Source: Planktosalinus sp963977065 (GTDB lineage Bacteria; Bacteroidota; Bacteroidia; Flavobacteriales; Flavobacteriaceae). Taken from it: DNA of 64,000 nt. The stretch is from contig CAXBNF010000012.1 of assembly GCA_963977065.1 (NCBI GenBank), positions 1-64,000 on the forward strand, in the 5' to 3' direction. Each line of letters opens with the position of its first letter. Position 1 is the first letter of the stretch. Made by a program: the position numbers and the translations under genes. Below, in pieces: positions 1 to 7,301 of this stretch. A model generated the notes under the pieces. The model searched no databases. It saw only the letters and a list, made by a program, of their open reading frames with translations, and was not told the origin of the DNA.

Positions 1-44
1 TTTTATACAAGCCTTTTGCTATATTTGAAGAGGCAGTTGTGCAA

Positions 45-176
45 CAGGCACACCGCATATAATCTATGGCTAGGTCAGAGTATCTTCGGAAAATTCTCGC
101 AGATTTTCCAGCTAGTTTTGTACTTGCAGAGGTTCGAGCCGAGACACGCCACAGCTCATATGCAAAAACGTTGTAG
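45..176 (+). repeat. attC-like recombination site A
   Basis: Imperfect palindrome ending in a GTTRRRY-like core (GTTGTAG, 170-176). The left stretch from 53 (GCATATAATCTATGGC) pairs with the complement of the right stretch around 150-165. An inner hairpin of GGAAAAT and ATTTTCC arms lies near 88-110. The left core is degenerate, so the 5' limit is approximate. The short reading frame across it is not a gene. Confidence 0.6.
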
Positions 177-229
177 TGCATTTAAGACTAACTTTTAGAA
201 TAAATCAAAATTGCTTTTCAAATCCAAAA

Positions 230-258
230 TATTCACTATATTTGTATCTAAGTGAATA
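230..258 (+). promoter_or_regulatory. promoter and operator of cassette 1 TA operon
   Basis: A TATATTTG -7 box (237-244) is bracketed by a perfect 8-bp inverted repeat, TATTCACT (230-237) and AGTGAATA (251-258), ten bases before the toxin start. The position fits an operator bound by the antitoxin or the toxin-antitoxin complex. Confidence 0.6.
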
Positions 259-267
259 CACTTTTGA

Positions 268-570
268 ATGATACTTACCGAAAAAACATCTGAATTTGAC
301 AAGTGGATTAGAAAGCTGAAAGACATTCGGGCAAAATCCAAAATACTTTTCCGAATCCAAAAACTTGAAACGGATGAACATTTCGGGGATTGTAAACCTG
401 TCGGTGACGGAATTAGCGAAATGAAAATTAATTATGCTAAAGGTTATCGAGTTTATTTTAAGGAAAAAGATAACAAAATTGTTATTCTTTTAATCGGCGG
501 AGATAAATCGACTCAACAAAAAGACATCGAGAAAGCCAAAAAAATCTGGAACAGAATAAAAAATGATTGA
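268..570 (+). CDS. type II toxin, RelE/HigB-like (addiction module killer family)
   Basis: A 100-residue basic protein of the RelE/ParE superfamily, subgroup of addiction-module killer proteins paired with an HTH antidote encoded downstream (the reverse of classic antitoxin-first order). The family fold is recognisable from the FDKWIRKLKD start, the GDCKPVGDGISEMKI core and the GYRVYF strand followed by VILLIGGDK. Members usually cleave mRNA on the ribosome when freed from the antitoxin; that is family knowledge and was not tested here. The gene is the first of cassette 1 and its stop overlaps the next start by 8 bases, so translation is probably coupled. The promoter lies inside the cassette at 230-258. 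Confidence 0.85.
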   Translation: MILTEKTSEFDKWIRKLKDIRAKSKILFRIQKLETDEHFGDCKPVGDGISEMKINYAKGYRVYFKEKDNKIVILLIGGDKSTQQKDIEKAKKIWNRIKND

Positions 571-856
571 TATGGAAACCACAAAATTTGACATAGCGGA
601 CTATTTAGACAGTGAAGAAATGATTGCTGAATATCTGAATACAGTTCTCGAAGATGGAGACAGTTCTGATTTGATAGTTGCAATTGGACATATTGCAAAG
701 TCAATTGGAATGACTAAAATTGCGGAGAAAACCGGAATGAGTAGACCAAGTCTGTATAAAGCATTATCCGACGGAGCAAAACCACAATTTGGTACTATAA
801 TGAAAGTATTGAAAGCCATTGGCGGACAAATCAACGTAAAACCAATGTCAGCGTAA
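563..856 (+). CDS. antitoxin of cassette 1, HTH addiction-module antidote
   Basis: A 97-residue protein of the addiction-module antidote family: an N-terminal toxin-wrapping segment (KFDIADYLDSEEMIAEYL) followed by a Cro-like helix-turn-helix around residues 45-85 (MTKIAEKTGMSRPSLYKAL). It should neutralise the toxin encoded immediately upstream and repress the shared promoter. The first ATG (563) overlaps the toxin end; a second ATG at 572, one base after the toxin stop, fits the family N-terminus equally well. The cassette ends in attC B 12 bases after the stop. Confidence is high for the family and moderate for the start. Confidence 0.85.
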   Translation: MIDMETTKFDIADYLDSEEMIAEYLNTVLEDGDSSDLIVAIGHIAKSIGMTKIAEKTGMSRPSLYKALSDGAKPQFGTIMKVLKAIGGQINVKPMSA

Positions 857-867
857 AAAAAACGACA

Positions 868-999
868 CCACAACAACTGGTATAACAAATAGTTGCTAAG
901 TGCTTAACCCAAAGTTTTTGAATATTGAAAAACATAAATCCAAATCGGAATGGTTAGCGATTATTTGTACGCTACTTGCCATACCAGAGAACGTTGTGT
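868..999 (+). repeat. attC-like recombination site B
   Basis: Palindrome of about 132 bp. The left core CCACAAC (868-874) and right core GTTGTGT (993-999) flank inner arms CTGGTAT (877-883) and ATACCAG (981-987), then a second imperfect pairing of AACAAATAG with the ATTATTTGT region. The right core matches exactly the complement of the left core of attC C (ACACAAC), as expected for a cassette joint. Confidence 0.68.
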
Positions 1000-1011
1000 G
1001 TAATTTGAGAA

Positions 1012-1043
1012 TTTGGATGTTATACCAATTTTTGGTATATTTG
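1012..1043 (+). promoter_or_regulatory. promoter and operator of cassette 2 (parDE)
   Basis: TTTG (1012-1015), a 20-bp spacer and a TATATTTG -7 box (1036-1043). A perfect 8-bp inverted repeat TATACCAA-TTT-TTGGTATA (1021-1039) overlaps the box, which is the expected place for a ParD-type autorepressor operator. Confidence 0.62.
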
Positions 1044-1060
1044 AATCAAATAGTATCAAA

Positions 1061-1312
1061 ATGAACAAAAACACATCAATATCACTCGGAAATTATTTTG
1101 ACCAATTCGTTCAAAGTAGAATTAAAGAAGGTCGATTTAAAAATGTTAGCGAAGTTATACGCGCAGGATTAAGACTTTTAGAAGAAGAAGAAAGTAAGGT
1201 TATTGCATTGAGAAACGCAATTCAAGACGGAATTGATAGCGGAATTGCACACGACTTTGACCCGAAAAAACACCTTGAATCTCTCAAAGCAAAAAGGCAC
1301 TCGAATGGCTGA
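1061..1312 (+). CDS. parD: ParD-like antitoxin (ribbon-helix-helix)
   Basis: An 83-residue antitoxin of the ParD/CopG type. Residues 1-45 form the ribbon-helix-helix DNA-binding part (TSISLGNYFDQFVQSRI, then VSEVIRAGLRLLE), followed by the flexible segment that wraps the toxin (GIDSGIAHDFDPKKHLESLKAK). The open frame extends back to 1013, but that would place the operator and -7 box inside the coding region, so the ATG at 1061 is chosen. It overlaps the toxin gene by 8 bases. It should neutralise the ParE-like toxin and autorepress through the palindrome at 1021-1039. Confidence 0.87.
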   Translation: MNKNTSISLGNYFDQFVQSRIKEGRFKNVSEVIRAGLRLLEEEESKVIALRNAIQDGIDSGIAHDFDPKKHLESLKAKRHSNG

Positions 1313-1604
1313 ATATAAGCTGACGAATAAAGCTGTTGAGGATTTAGCTAAAATCTGGGATTATACTTTTGAAATTTGGTCTGAAAATCAAGCGGACAAA
1401 TATTATGAAATGCTAATTTCAAACTGTCAAGATATTGCAGATAATCCAAATTTAGGAAAAACATATGATGGAATTACTGAATCCCTTCTCGGAATGAAAG
1501 CAAATAGACATATCATATTCTACCGGACTATAAATGAAAACTATGTTGAAATCACTAGGATTTTACACGAGAGAATGGATTTAAAAAAGAGAATAACCGA
1601 ATAA
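1305..1604 (+). CDS. parE: ParE-like toxin (RelE/ParE family)
   Basis: A 99-residue RelE/ParE-family toxin. It opens with AEYKLTNKAVEDLAKIWDYT and has the usual helical hairpin, the NPNLGKTYDGI segment and the terminal strands HIIFYRTINENYVEITRILHERMDL, whose RILHERMD ending is typical of ParE. Classical ParE poisons DNA gyrase; the target here is unknown. The frame stays open back to 1233, but the ATG at 1305 overlaps the antitoxin end (8 bases) and begins the conserved domain. attC C follows 12 bases after the stop. Confidence 0.88.
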   Translation: MAEYKLTNKAVEDLAKIWDYTFEIWSENQADKYYEMLISNCQDIADNPNLGKTYDGITESLLGMKANRHIIFYRTINENYVEITRILHERMDLKKRITE

Positions 1605-1615
1605 AGAAAAACTAC

Positions 1616-1774
1616 ACACAACACCGGCTTCAATCTATGGCTTGCACAGGCTCACTCGGAAAATCCTATCGGATTTTCCTCAGTTTTGGATTTTGTTTGC
1701 TACACCTGCCTGCTGCCGGCTCAGGCAGGTTAGTTGCTGAATCAAGCCACTGCTAATAGCCTAGACCGTTAGGC
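1616..1774 (+). repeat. attC-like recombination site C
   Basis: Palindrome of about 159 bp with left core ACACAAC (1616-1622) and right core GTTAGGC (1768-1774). Inner arms are TGGCTTG (1638-1644) and CAAGCCA (1743-1749), plus a perfect GGAAAATCC/GGATTTTCC hairpin near 1659-1680. It shares ATCTATGGCT and TCGGAAAAT with site A. A separate REP-like hairpin (1704-1730) sits in its loop region. Confidence 0.66.
1704..1730. repeat. REP-like hairpin, copy 1 (inside attC C)
   Basis: Perfect 9-bp arms ACCTGCCTG (1704-1712) and CAGGCAGGT (1722-1730) around a 9-base loop. The same core recurs at 27351 and 39767, so it is a dispersed palindromic element and not part of the attC family itself. Confidence 0.6.
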
Positions 1775-1816
1775 AACATTTGAAAAAAAATTCTGCAATT
1801 ATTCAAATTATTTACT

Positions 1817-1837
1817 TATCTTTGACGTTAGTAACGT
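1817..1837 (+). promoter_or_regulatory. promoter and operator of cassette 3 (higBA)
   Basis: A TATCTTTG -7 box (1817-1824) is directly followed by the perfect inverted repeat ACGTTA-G-TAACGT (1825-1837), 12 bases before the toxin start. The placement over the likely transcription start fits HigA-type autorepression. No clear -33 element was found. Confidence 0.58.
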
Positions 1838-1848
1838 GAAACAAAACT

Positions 1849-2130
1849 ATGATTATTTCTTTTGGCTCGAAACAAAGAGAACAAATTTGGAATGCTATTC
1901 GAGTTAAAAAAATGCCGGTTGAAATACAGAACGTTGGACGTCGGAAATTGAGAATGCTGAACAACTCGCAGGACATTGCTGATTTAAGAATTCCGCCCTC
2001 AAACAGACTGGAAAAACTGACTGGAAAATTAAAAGATTTTTATTGCATTCGGATTAATAATCAATGGCGAATTATCTTTATTTGGAACAAAGGAAACGCA
2101 AGCGAAGTGGAAATAATCGATTATCATTAA
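1849..2130 (+). CDS. higB: HigB-type toxin (plasmid maintenance killer family)
   Basis: A 93-residue toxin of the HigB/RelE killer family. Recognisable blocks are the REQIWNAIRVKKMP start, the RRKLRMLNNSQDIADLR segment, PPSNRLEKL, and the C-terminal RINNQWRIIFIW...VEIIDYH signature. Members are ribosome-associated mRNA endonucleases; function here is inferred from the family. Toxin-first gene order with the antitoxin 12 bases downstream is the standard higBA arrangement. It has its own promoter and operator within the cassette. Confidence 0.92.
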   Translation: MIISFGSKQREQIWNAIRVKKMPVEIQNVGRRKLRMLNNSQDIADLRIPPSNRLEKLTGKLKDFYCIRINNQWRIIFIWNKGNASEVEIIDYH

Positions 2131-2142
2131 AAAAAGAAAAAA

Positions 2143-2445
2143 ATGGAAAAGTTAGCAAATGTACATCCTGGAGAAATCTTAAATTACGAATTTCTTGAGC
2201 CATTGGAAATCACCGCATACCGACTTTCCAAAGACTTGAAAATTCCGCAAACACGAATTTCAGAAATCATAAAAGGAAATCGCAGAATTACTGCGGACAC
2301 AGCTTTACGTTTGAGTAAATATTTTGGGAATTCAGCAAAGTTCTGGCTCGGACTTCAAGATGATTTCGACATTGAGGTGGAAAAGGAATTGAAAGAATCG
2401 GAATTGAACGAAATAAAACACTACGAAAATAAAAACGTTGTCTAA
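2143..2445 (+). CDS. higA: HigA-type antitoxin (HTH)
   Basis: A 100-residue HigA-family antitoxin. It starts with the family signature VHPGEILNYEFLEPL, contains an HTH in residues 25-55 (AYRLSKDLKIPQTRISEIIKG) and the conserved RRITADTALRLSKYFGNSAKFWLGLQ block, and ends in an acidic/lysine-rich tail. It should bind HigB and the palindrome at 1825-1837. Its TAA stop (2443-2445) lies inside the left core of attC D, so the open reading frame runs right up to the recombination site. That is unusual but seen in compact cassettes. Confidence 0.92.
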   Translation: MEKLANVHPGEILNYEFLEPLEITAYRLSKDLKIPQTRISEIIKGNRRITADTALRLSKYFGNSAKFWLGLQDDFDIEVEKELKESELNEIKHYENKNVV

Positions 2446-2556
2446 CACCGTGAATAAAAAATTGCTAGTTTTAGCTAAACCAATCTTAGTTGCTTTGTTT
2501 GCTAGATTCTGATTTTACTTCGGAAAATCCGCGCCCTCAAACACGGAACGTTCCTT
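2440..2556 (+). repeat. attC-like recombination site D (last of the array)
   Basis: Palindrome of about 117 bp: left core GTCTAAC (2440-2446), inner arms CCGTG (2448-2452) and CACGG (2542-2546), right core GTTCCTT (2550-2556). It retains the CTTCGGAAAATCC element shared with sites A and C. The left core complements the GTTAGGC opening cassette 3 at six of seven bases. The right core departs from GTTRRRY, as may happen at the end of an array. Confidence 0.58.
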
Positions 2557-2584
2557 ACACAAACACGTCGAAAATTTTAAACCC

Positions 2585-2614
2585 AAAAAAACCACCCGCA
2601 AAGGTGGTTTTTTA
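2585..2614. terminator. bidirectional intrinsic terminator
   Basis: ACCACC-CGCAAA-GGTGGT stem-loop (2591-2608) with an A-run before and a T-run after, so it can stop both the cassette array (plus) and aconitase (minus) transcripts. Confidence 0.85.
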
Positions 2615-2632
2615 TTCATTAAGAAATTATTT

Positions 2633-4900
2633 TTATGAAGCATTCTGCTTTTTAATCAAATTCAAAGCAGACCCCTCTTTAAACCATTCAATTTGTGCCT
2701 GGTTGTATGTGTGGTTTGTTTTGATGATGTCTTTGCTTCCGTCTTTGTGGACTAGTTCTATTGTGATTTGCTTGTCTGGAGCAAAGTCTTTTAGGTCAAT
2801 AAAGTTAAACGTATCATCCTCCTGAATCAAATCATAATCGGCTTCATTGGCAAAAGTCAAACCGAGCATTCCTTGCTTTTTTAGGTTGGTTTCGTGAATG
2901 CGGGCAAATGATTTAACCAACACCACTCTAACGCCCAGATGACGCGGTTGCATAGCTGCGTGTTCTCTTGAAGAGCCTTCTCCATAGTTGTGATCGCCAA
3001 CTACCACGGTGGGTATTCCTGCTTTTTTGTATTCACGCTGCACATCCGGAACGCCACCATATTCACCCGTTAACTGACTTTTTACAAAATTTGTCTTTTG
3101 GTTAAAGGCATTGACAGCACCAATCAAGGTGTTGTTTGCGATGTTATCTAGATGTCCTCTGTAACGCAACCAGGGACCTGCCATCGAGATGTGGTCTGTA
3201 GTGCATTTTCCAAAGGCTTTAATCAAAAGTTTTGCACCTTCAATGTTTTGACCATCCCAGGGATTGAAAGGATCCAACAATTGAAGCCTTTCTGAAGTTT
3301 TACTTACTTTTACTTCAACATCGCCTCCGTTGTCTGTGGGCGCCAGATAGCCATTTTCTTTAACATCAAATCCCAATGGAGGCAGCTCAATTCCTTGAGG
3401 CATTTCTAACATGACTTCTTCGCCGTCTTCATTGATGAGTTTATCGTTCATCGGGTCAAAATCCAGCCTGCCTGATATGGCAATTGCTGCCACCATTTCA
3501 GGTGAACCAACAAAGGCGTGGGTATTTGGATTGCCATCGGCTCTTTTTGAGAAGTTTCGGTTGAAGGAATGCACAATGGTGTTTTTCTCATCGCCTTTCA
3601 TATCACTTCGGTCCCATTGCCCAATACAGGGTCCGCAGGCATTGGTGAAAATAGTTGCATTGAGGTCTTCAAATATTTTTAGAATTCCGTCGCGTTCTGC
3701 AGTGTAGCGTATTTGTTCTGAACCGGGATTGATACCAAAATCAGATTTCGCTTTAAGCTTTTTATCAACCGCTTGTTTGGCAATGGAAGCGGCACGGGTT
3801 AAATCTTCATAAGAACTGTTTGTACACGAACCGATGAGCCCCCATTCTACTTTTATGGGCCAGTCGTTTTTCCGGGCTAATTCGCCAAGTTGACCAACGG
3901 GTGTTGCTAAATCTGGTGTAAATGGTCCATTGAGATGCGGACGCAATTCGTCAAGATTGATTTCGATTACCTGATCAAAATACTGCTCGGGGTTTGCATA
4001 CACTTCCGGGTCACCGGTGAGGTGTGGTCTTATTTTGTTTGCTTCGTCTGCAATATCATTTCTATCTGTGGCTCTTAGGAAGCGTTCCATGGCATCATCA
4101 TATCCAAAAGTGGATGTGGTGGCTCCAATTTCAGCACCCATATTACAGATGGTTCCTTTTCCGGTACATGAAAGATTTAAGGCTCCGTCGCCAAAATATT
4201 CAAGTATAGCACCTGTTCCGCCTTTTACTGTAAGTATGCCCGCCACTTTAAGAATCACATCTTTGGAGGCAGTCCACCCACTGAGTTTTCCGGTTAACTT
4301 CACACCAATTAATTTTGGGAATTTTAATTCCCAGGGCATTCCTGCCATTACGTCAACAGCGTCTGCTCCTCCTACTCCAACAGCAACCATCCCGAGTCCG
4401 CCCGCATTTACAGTATGCGAATCTGTTCCAATCATCATCCCTCCGGGAAAGGCATAGTTTTCTAAAACTACTTGATGAATAATTCCTGCTCCGGGTTTCC
4501 AGAAGCCAATACCATATTTATTGGAAACAGATTCCAGAAAGTCAAAAACTTCTTTACTACTGTCATTGGCTCTTTTCAAATCTTCAAAAGCACCGGATTT
4601 TGCCTGAATTAAGTGATCACAATGTACTGTAGTGGGCACGGCGACATTTTTCTTTCCGGCTTGCATAAATTGAAGCAAGGCCATTTGCGCCGTGGCATCT
4701 TGACATGCAATTCTATCTGGCGCAAAATCGACATAATCTTTACCTCTTGTAAATGCTTTTGAAGGCGTGCCATCCCACAAGTGTGAGTAAAGTATTTTTT
4801 CAGTGAGTGTAAGGGGTTTTCCCACTATTTGACGTGCTTTTTCAATGCGCTCGTCCATAGTAGCATACACTTTTTTTATCATGTCGATATCAAATGCCAT
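2633..4900 (-). CDS. acnA: aconitate hydratase
   Basis: A 755-residue aconitase of the mitochondrial-like type, interconverting citrate and isocitrate in the TCA cycle, cytoplasmic, with a [4Fe-4S] cluster. The three cluster cysteines are visible in GSCTNSSYED and ACGPCIGQW. The substrate-binding HCDHLIQAKSG and TDSHTVNAGGLG segments and the C-terminal swivel-domain loop GEGSSREHAAMQPRHLG are intact, and length matches the family. It is transcribed alone from a -7 box at 4970-4977 and ends at the shared terminator at 2585. The symbol acnA is used loosely, because this clade is not orthologous to E. coli AcnA. Confidence 0.96.
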   Translation of the reverse strand: MAFDIDMIKKVYATMDERIEKARQIVGKPLTLTEKILYSHLWDGTPSKAFTRGKDYVDFAPDRIACQDATAQMALLQFMQAGKKNVAVPTTVHCDHLIQAKSGAFEDLKRANDSSKEVFDFLESVSNKYGIGFWKPGAGIIHQVVLENYAFPGGMMIGTDSHTVNAGGLGMVAVGVGGADAVDVMAGMPWELKFPKLIGVKLTGKLSGWTASKDVILKVAGILTVKGGTGAILEYFGDGALNLSCTGKGTICNMGAEIGATTSTFGYDDAMERFLRATDRNDIADEANKIRPHLTGDPEVYANPEQYFDQVIEINLDELRPHLNGPFTPDLATPVGQLGELARKNDWPIKVEWGLIGSCTNSSYEDLTRAASIAKQAVDKKLKAKSDFGINPGSEQIRYTAERDGILKIFEDLNATIFTNACGPCIGQWDRSDMKGDEKNTIVHSFNRNFSKRADGNPNTHAFVGSPEMVAAIAISGRLDFDPMNDKLINEDGEEVMLEMPQGIELPPLGFDVKENGYLAPTDNGGDVEVKVSKTSERLQLLDPFNPWDGQNIEGAKLLIKAFGKCTTDHISMAGPWLRYRGHLDNIANNTLIGAVNAFNQKTNFVKSQLTGEYGGVPDVQREYKKAGIPTVVVGDHNYGEGSSREHAAMQPRHLGVRVVLVKSFARIHETNLKKQGMLGLTFANEADYDLIQEDDTFNFIDLKDFAPDKQITIELVHKDGSKDIIKTNHTYNQAQIEWFKEGSALNLIKKQNAS

Positions 4901-4969
4901 AGTTATTGGTTTTATAAGTTAAAATTGAATGTTCAAGGTTTTTTAGAATCACCTAATTTACAATGTTTG

Positions 4970-4977
4970 CAAATTTA
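4970..4977 (-). promoter_or_regulatory. aconitase -7 promoter box
   Basis: Minus-strand TAAATTTG, about 70 bases before the aconitase start. No clear -33 TTG was found at the usual spacing. Confidence 0.45.
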
Positions 4978-5112
4978 CGAAAAAGATGACGAATTTAAAA
5001 ATCATTAAAGAAATTGGATTTTTAGTGAATTATAATTAATTAAAAGTAATATTAAATACATTATATTGTGTAATATGTAAATATTAGTATATAAAATTAA
5101 CAACTTGCTAAT

Positions 5113-6255
5113 TTATATTTTTGAGAATCTTTTCCTGAAGAAGGGCTTGTCTCTTAAATCCATGATGGGTTTTTCATAAACGAGGTACAAAAGATATGAC
5201 AATACAATTGTTACTATCAAATAGATAGCTACATAAAGTATTTTTTCGTCAAATTCTAAATTTTCAATGGGTTTAAAATACCGCATCAATTGCAATATAA
5301 TAGAATAGTGCAGTAAATACATTCCGTATGAAATCAAACTTATTATTGTAATGGGTTTTAAAAATACAGAAGGTGATTTTTTCCATTGAGATAAAAATGG
5401 CAACGAAAAAGCAATACAAATAGAACAAAATGGTAAGTAAATTACATTCCACAAAAATGGAAACTCCTCTATAGTTAACATTTTAGCACCAATCAAATAA
5501 TGAAATAGCAGAAAAAGTATGATTCCGGTTATAAGAAAATGTTTGGATTTTAGAGTCCAAATTTGCGGCCTTGTTAAAGAAATATAAGCTGCCAAAACAC
5601 CATAGTAAATGGCGTCTATGCGATACAAAACCACTGCCTTTAGGTTAATGTTCCAATAAGTCATATCACTTATTGGTGTATTGTAATTATAGACAATTTT
5701 TGTTATCATAAAAAAACTGATGATACATAAAGTGATTATTAAAAACAGTTTTTCTTTGGCTATGTTAAAACGAAAAAATATAGCCAAATAAAATAAAAAG
5801 GGGCAAATGATATAGGCAAATTCTTCAATGGGTAAACTCCAGGATTCTGTAAAAAAGAGATCCATTCCATCCACAGCGTTTTGAAGGAAGAAAAAATAGC
5901 TCCAAAGCGAATCTGGGTGTTCTCTGCCAAAATAAATAACAATTAAAATATTGATAATAAGCACTAGGTAGTAATTAGGTAAAGTGCGAAACCATCTACG
6001 TATTAAAAAATATTTTAAATCCTTTGTTTTAAAGGTGTCTTTTGTGAAGATGCGAAAGAGAATTCTGCCAATAAGAAACCCACTAAGTACAAAAAAAATC
6101 TCTACGCCCATCACACCCATTAATCTGAGTAAATCAACAAACGAGCCTGAGGCTTCCGGAAAAATCCATAACGCATGGGAGAAAACAACAAACAAAATAG
6201 CTGCAGCTCTCATAACATCCAATCCAAAAATGCGTTGTTGATACTCTATTTCCAA
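5113..6255 (-). CDS. acyltransferase family 3 membrane protein (OafA/WecH-like)
   Basis: A 380-residue polytopic membrane protein with about ten hydrophobic segments. It begins with the acyltransferase-3 signature RIFGLDVMRAAAILFVVFSHA, which carries the conserved R and H, and has the EIFFVLSGFLIG loop. Family members O-acylate envelope polysaccharides or lipids; the substrate is unknown. No ATG precedes the conserved N-terminus and an in-frame stop lies three codons upstream, so the start must be the TTG at 6255. It stands alone between aconitase and the MoxR operon, with nothing to suggest a polysaccharide cluster. Confidence 0.85.
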   Translation of the reverse strand: MEIEYQQRIFGLDVMRAAAILFVVFSHALWIFPEASGSFVDLLRLMGVMGVEIFFVLSGFLIGRILFRIFTKDTFKTKDLKYFLIRRWFRTLPNYYLVLIINILIVIYFGREHPDSLWSYFFFLQNAVDGMDLFFTESWSLPIEEFAYIICPFLFYLAIFFRFNIAKEKLFLIITLCIISFFMITKIVYNYNTPISDMTYWNINLKAVVLYRIDAIYYGVLAAYISLTRPQIWTLKSKHFLITGIILFLLFHYLIGAKMLTIEEFPFLWNVIYLPFCSICIAFSLPFLSQWKKSPSVFLKPITIISLISYGMYLLHYSIILQLMRYFKPIENLEFDEKILYVAIYLIVTIVLSYLLYLVYEKPIMDLRDKPFFRKRFSKI

Positions 6256-6313
6256 GGATTTTTTTTATCTGAAAACGAATATACGGAAAATGAAAATAGA
6301 AATGTTTTAAGTC

Positions 6314-7267
6314 TTAAAACAAACTCTCAATTATTGTTTCGATTGTCAGTCCTTCTGCCTCTGCTTTATAGTTTTTAATCATTCTGTGTCTTAGGATTCC
6401 TGTTGCGACCGACTGAACATCGGCAATATCTGGTGAAAACTTACCATTGAGAGCGGCGTTTGTTTTAGCAGCTAATATTAAATTTTGTGAAGCACGCGGG
6501 CCGGCTCCCCAATCAATATAGTTGTTTACAAGTTCTGTTGCCTGCGCAGATTTTGGCCGTGTTTTACTCACCAATTGAACTGCATATTCAATCACATTAT
6601 CTGCTACCGGAATTCTGCGTATTAATTGTTGAAAATCAATAATTTCCTGAGCAGTAAATAAAGGATTTACCGTTGCTGTAAGGTCTGTTGTGGTGGCTTT
6701 GACAATATCAACTTCTTCAGAAAAAGAAGGATACTCCAGATTGATGGCAAACATAAATCGGTCCAATTGGGCTTCGGGAAGCGGATAGGTTCCTTCCTGC
6801 TCAATGGGGTTTTGAGTTGCCAAAACAAAGTAAGGCAAACTTAAATTGTAGTGATTTCCGGCAATGGTAACAGCGCGTTCCTGCATGGCTTCTAAAAGAG
6901 CTGCCTGTGTTTTAGGAGGCGTTCTGTTGATTTCATCTGCCAGGATTATATTAGCAAAAAGAGGGCCTTTAATGAATTTAAACTGACGGTTTTCGTCAAG
7001 TATTTCAGAGCCTAAAATATCACTGGGCATTAAATCTGGTGTAAATTGAATTCGTTTGAAGTCAAGCCCCAGTGCTTGTGCTAGCGTATTAACCAATAAA
7101 GTTTTTGCCAGGCCGGGAACACCAATTAACAAAGCATGACCTCCTGAAAATATGGCGAGCAGAACCTGCTTTACAACCTCATCCTGCCCGATGATGACTT
7201 TTGAAATTTCTGTTTTTAAGGCTTTGTGTTTTTTTACTAATTGTTCTACAGCAGCTACATCAGACAT
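6314..7267 (-). CDS. MoxR-type AAA+ ATPase
   Basis: A 317-residue AAA+ ATPase of the MoxR class: Walker A GVPGLAKT (49-56), Walker B LADEINR (109-115), sensor region ATQNPIEQEGTYPLPEAQLDRF (about 150-171), then the lid domain. MoxR proteins act as chaperone-like ATPases for partner proteins, often with VWA-domain genes; no VWA gene is present here. It lies 34 bases downstream of the SurA-like gene on the same strand, so it is probably the last gene of the envelope-chaperone operon. Confidence 0.92.
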   Translation of the reverse strand: MSDVAAVEQLVKKHKALKTEISKVIIGQDEVVKQVLLAIFSGGHALLIGVPGLAKTLLVNTLAQALGLDFKRIQFTPDLMPSDILGSEILDENRQFKFIKGPLFANIILADEINRTPPKTQAALLEAMQERAVTIAGNHYNLSLPYFVLATQNPIEQEGTYPLPEAQLDRFMFAINLEYPSFSEEVDIVKATTTDLTATVNPLFTAQEIIDFQQLIRRIPVADNVIEYAVQLVSKTRPKSAQATELVNNYIDWGAGPRASQNLILAAKTNAALNGKFSPDIADVQSVATGILRHRMIKNYKAEAEGLTIETIIESLF

Positions 7268-7301
7268 ATTTATTTACTATTTTTTTAAGAATTGATTTGG
7301 T

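Larger units (their letters stand above)
1..2556 (+). mobile_element. integron-like gene-cassette array, distal end (three TA cassettes)
   Basis: Three units of about 0.8 kb, cut at the G/TT point of successive core sites (171-993, 994-1768, 1769-2550), each hold one toxin-antitoxin operon on the plus strand and end in an attC-like imperfect palindrome. The six bases opening each unit match, as reverse complement, the left core of the palindrome closing the same unit, which is what excision as a circle predicts. No integrase or attI is visible; the array continues beyond the left edge and ends against the aconitase terminator. It could be a chromosomal integron or an integrase-less attC cluster (CALIN). 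The architecture is seen; the mobility is inferred. Confidence 0.72.

Noticed and set aside
130..150. GGTTCGAGCC resembling a tRNA T-arm
   Set aside because: No acceptor, D or anticodon arms around it; it is part of the attC A palindrome.
16..198. 60-codon open frame at the left edge
   Set aside because: It lies wholly inside attC-like site A and has no protein-like composition or promoter.
2490..2825. 111-codon plus-strand frame after the cassettes
   Set aside because: It runs through attC D and the terminator into the aconitase gene on the other strand; the aconitase frame is unambiguous.
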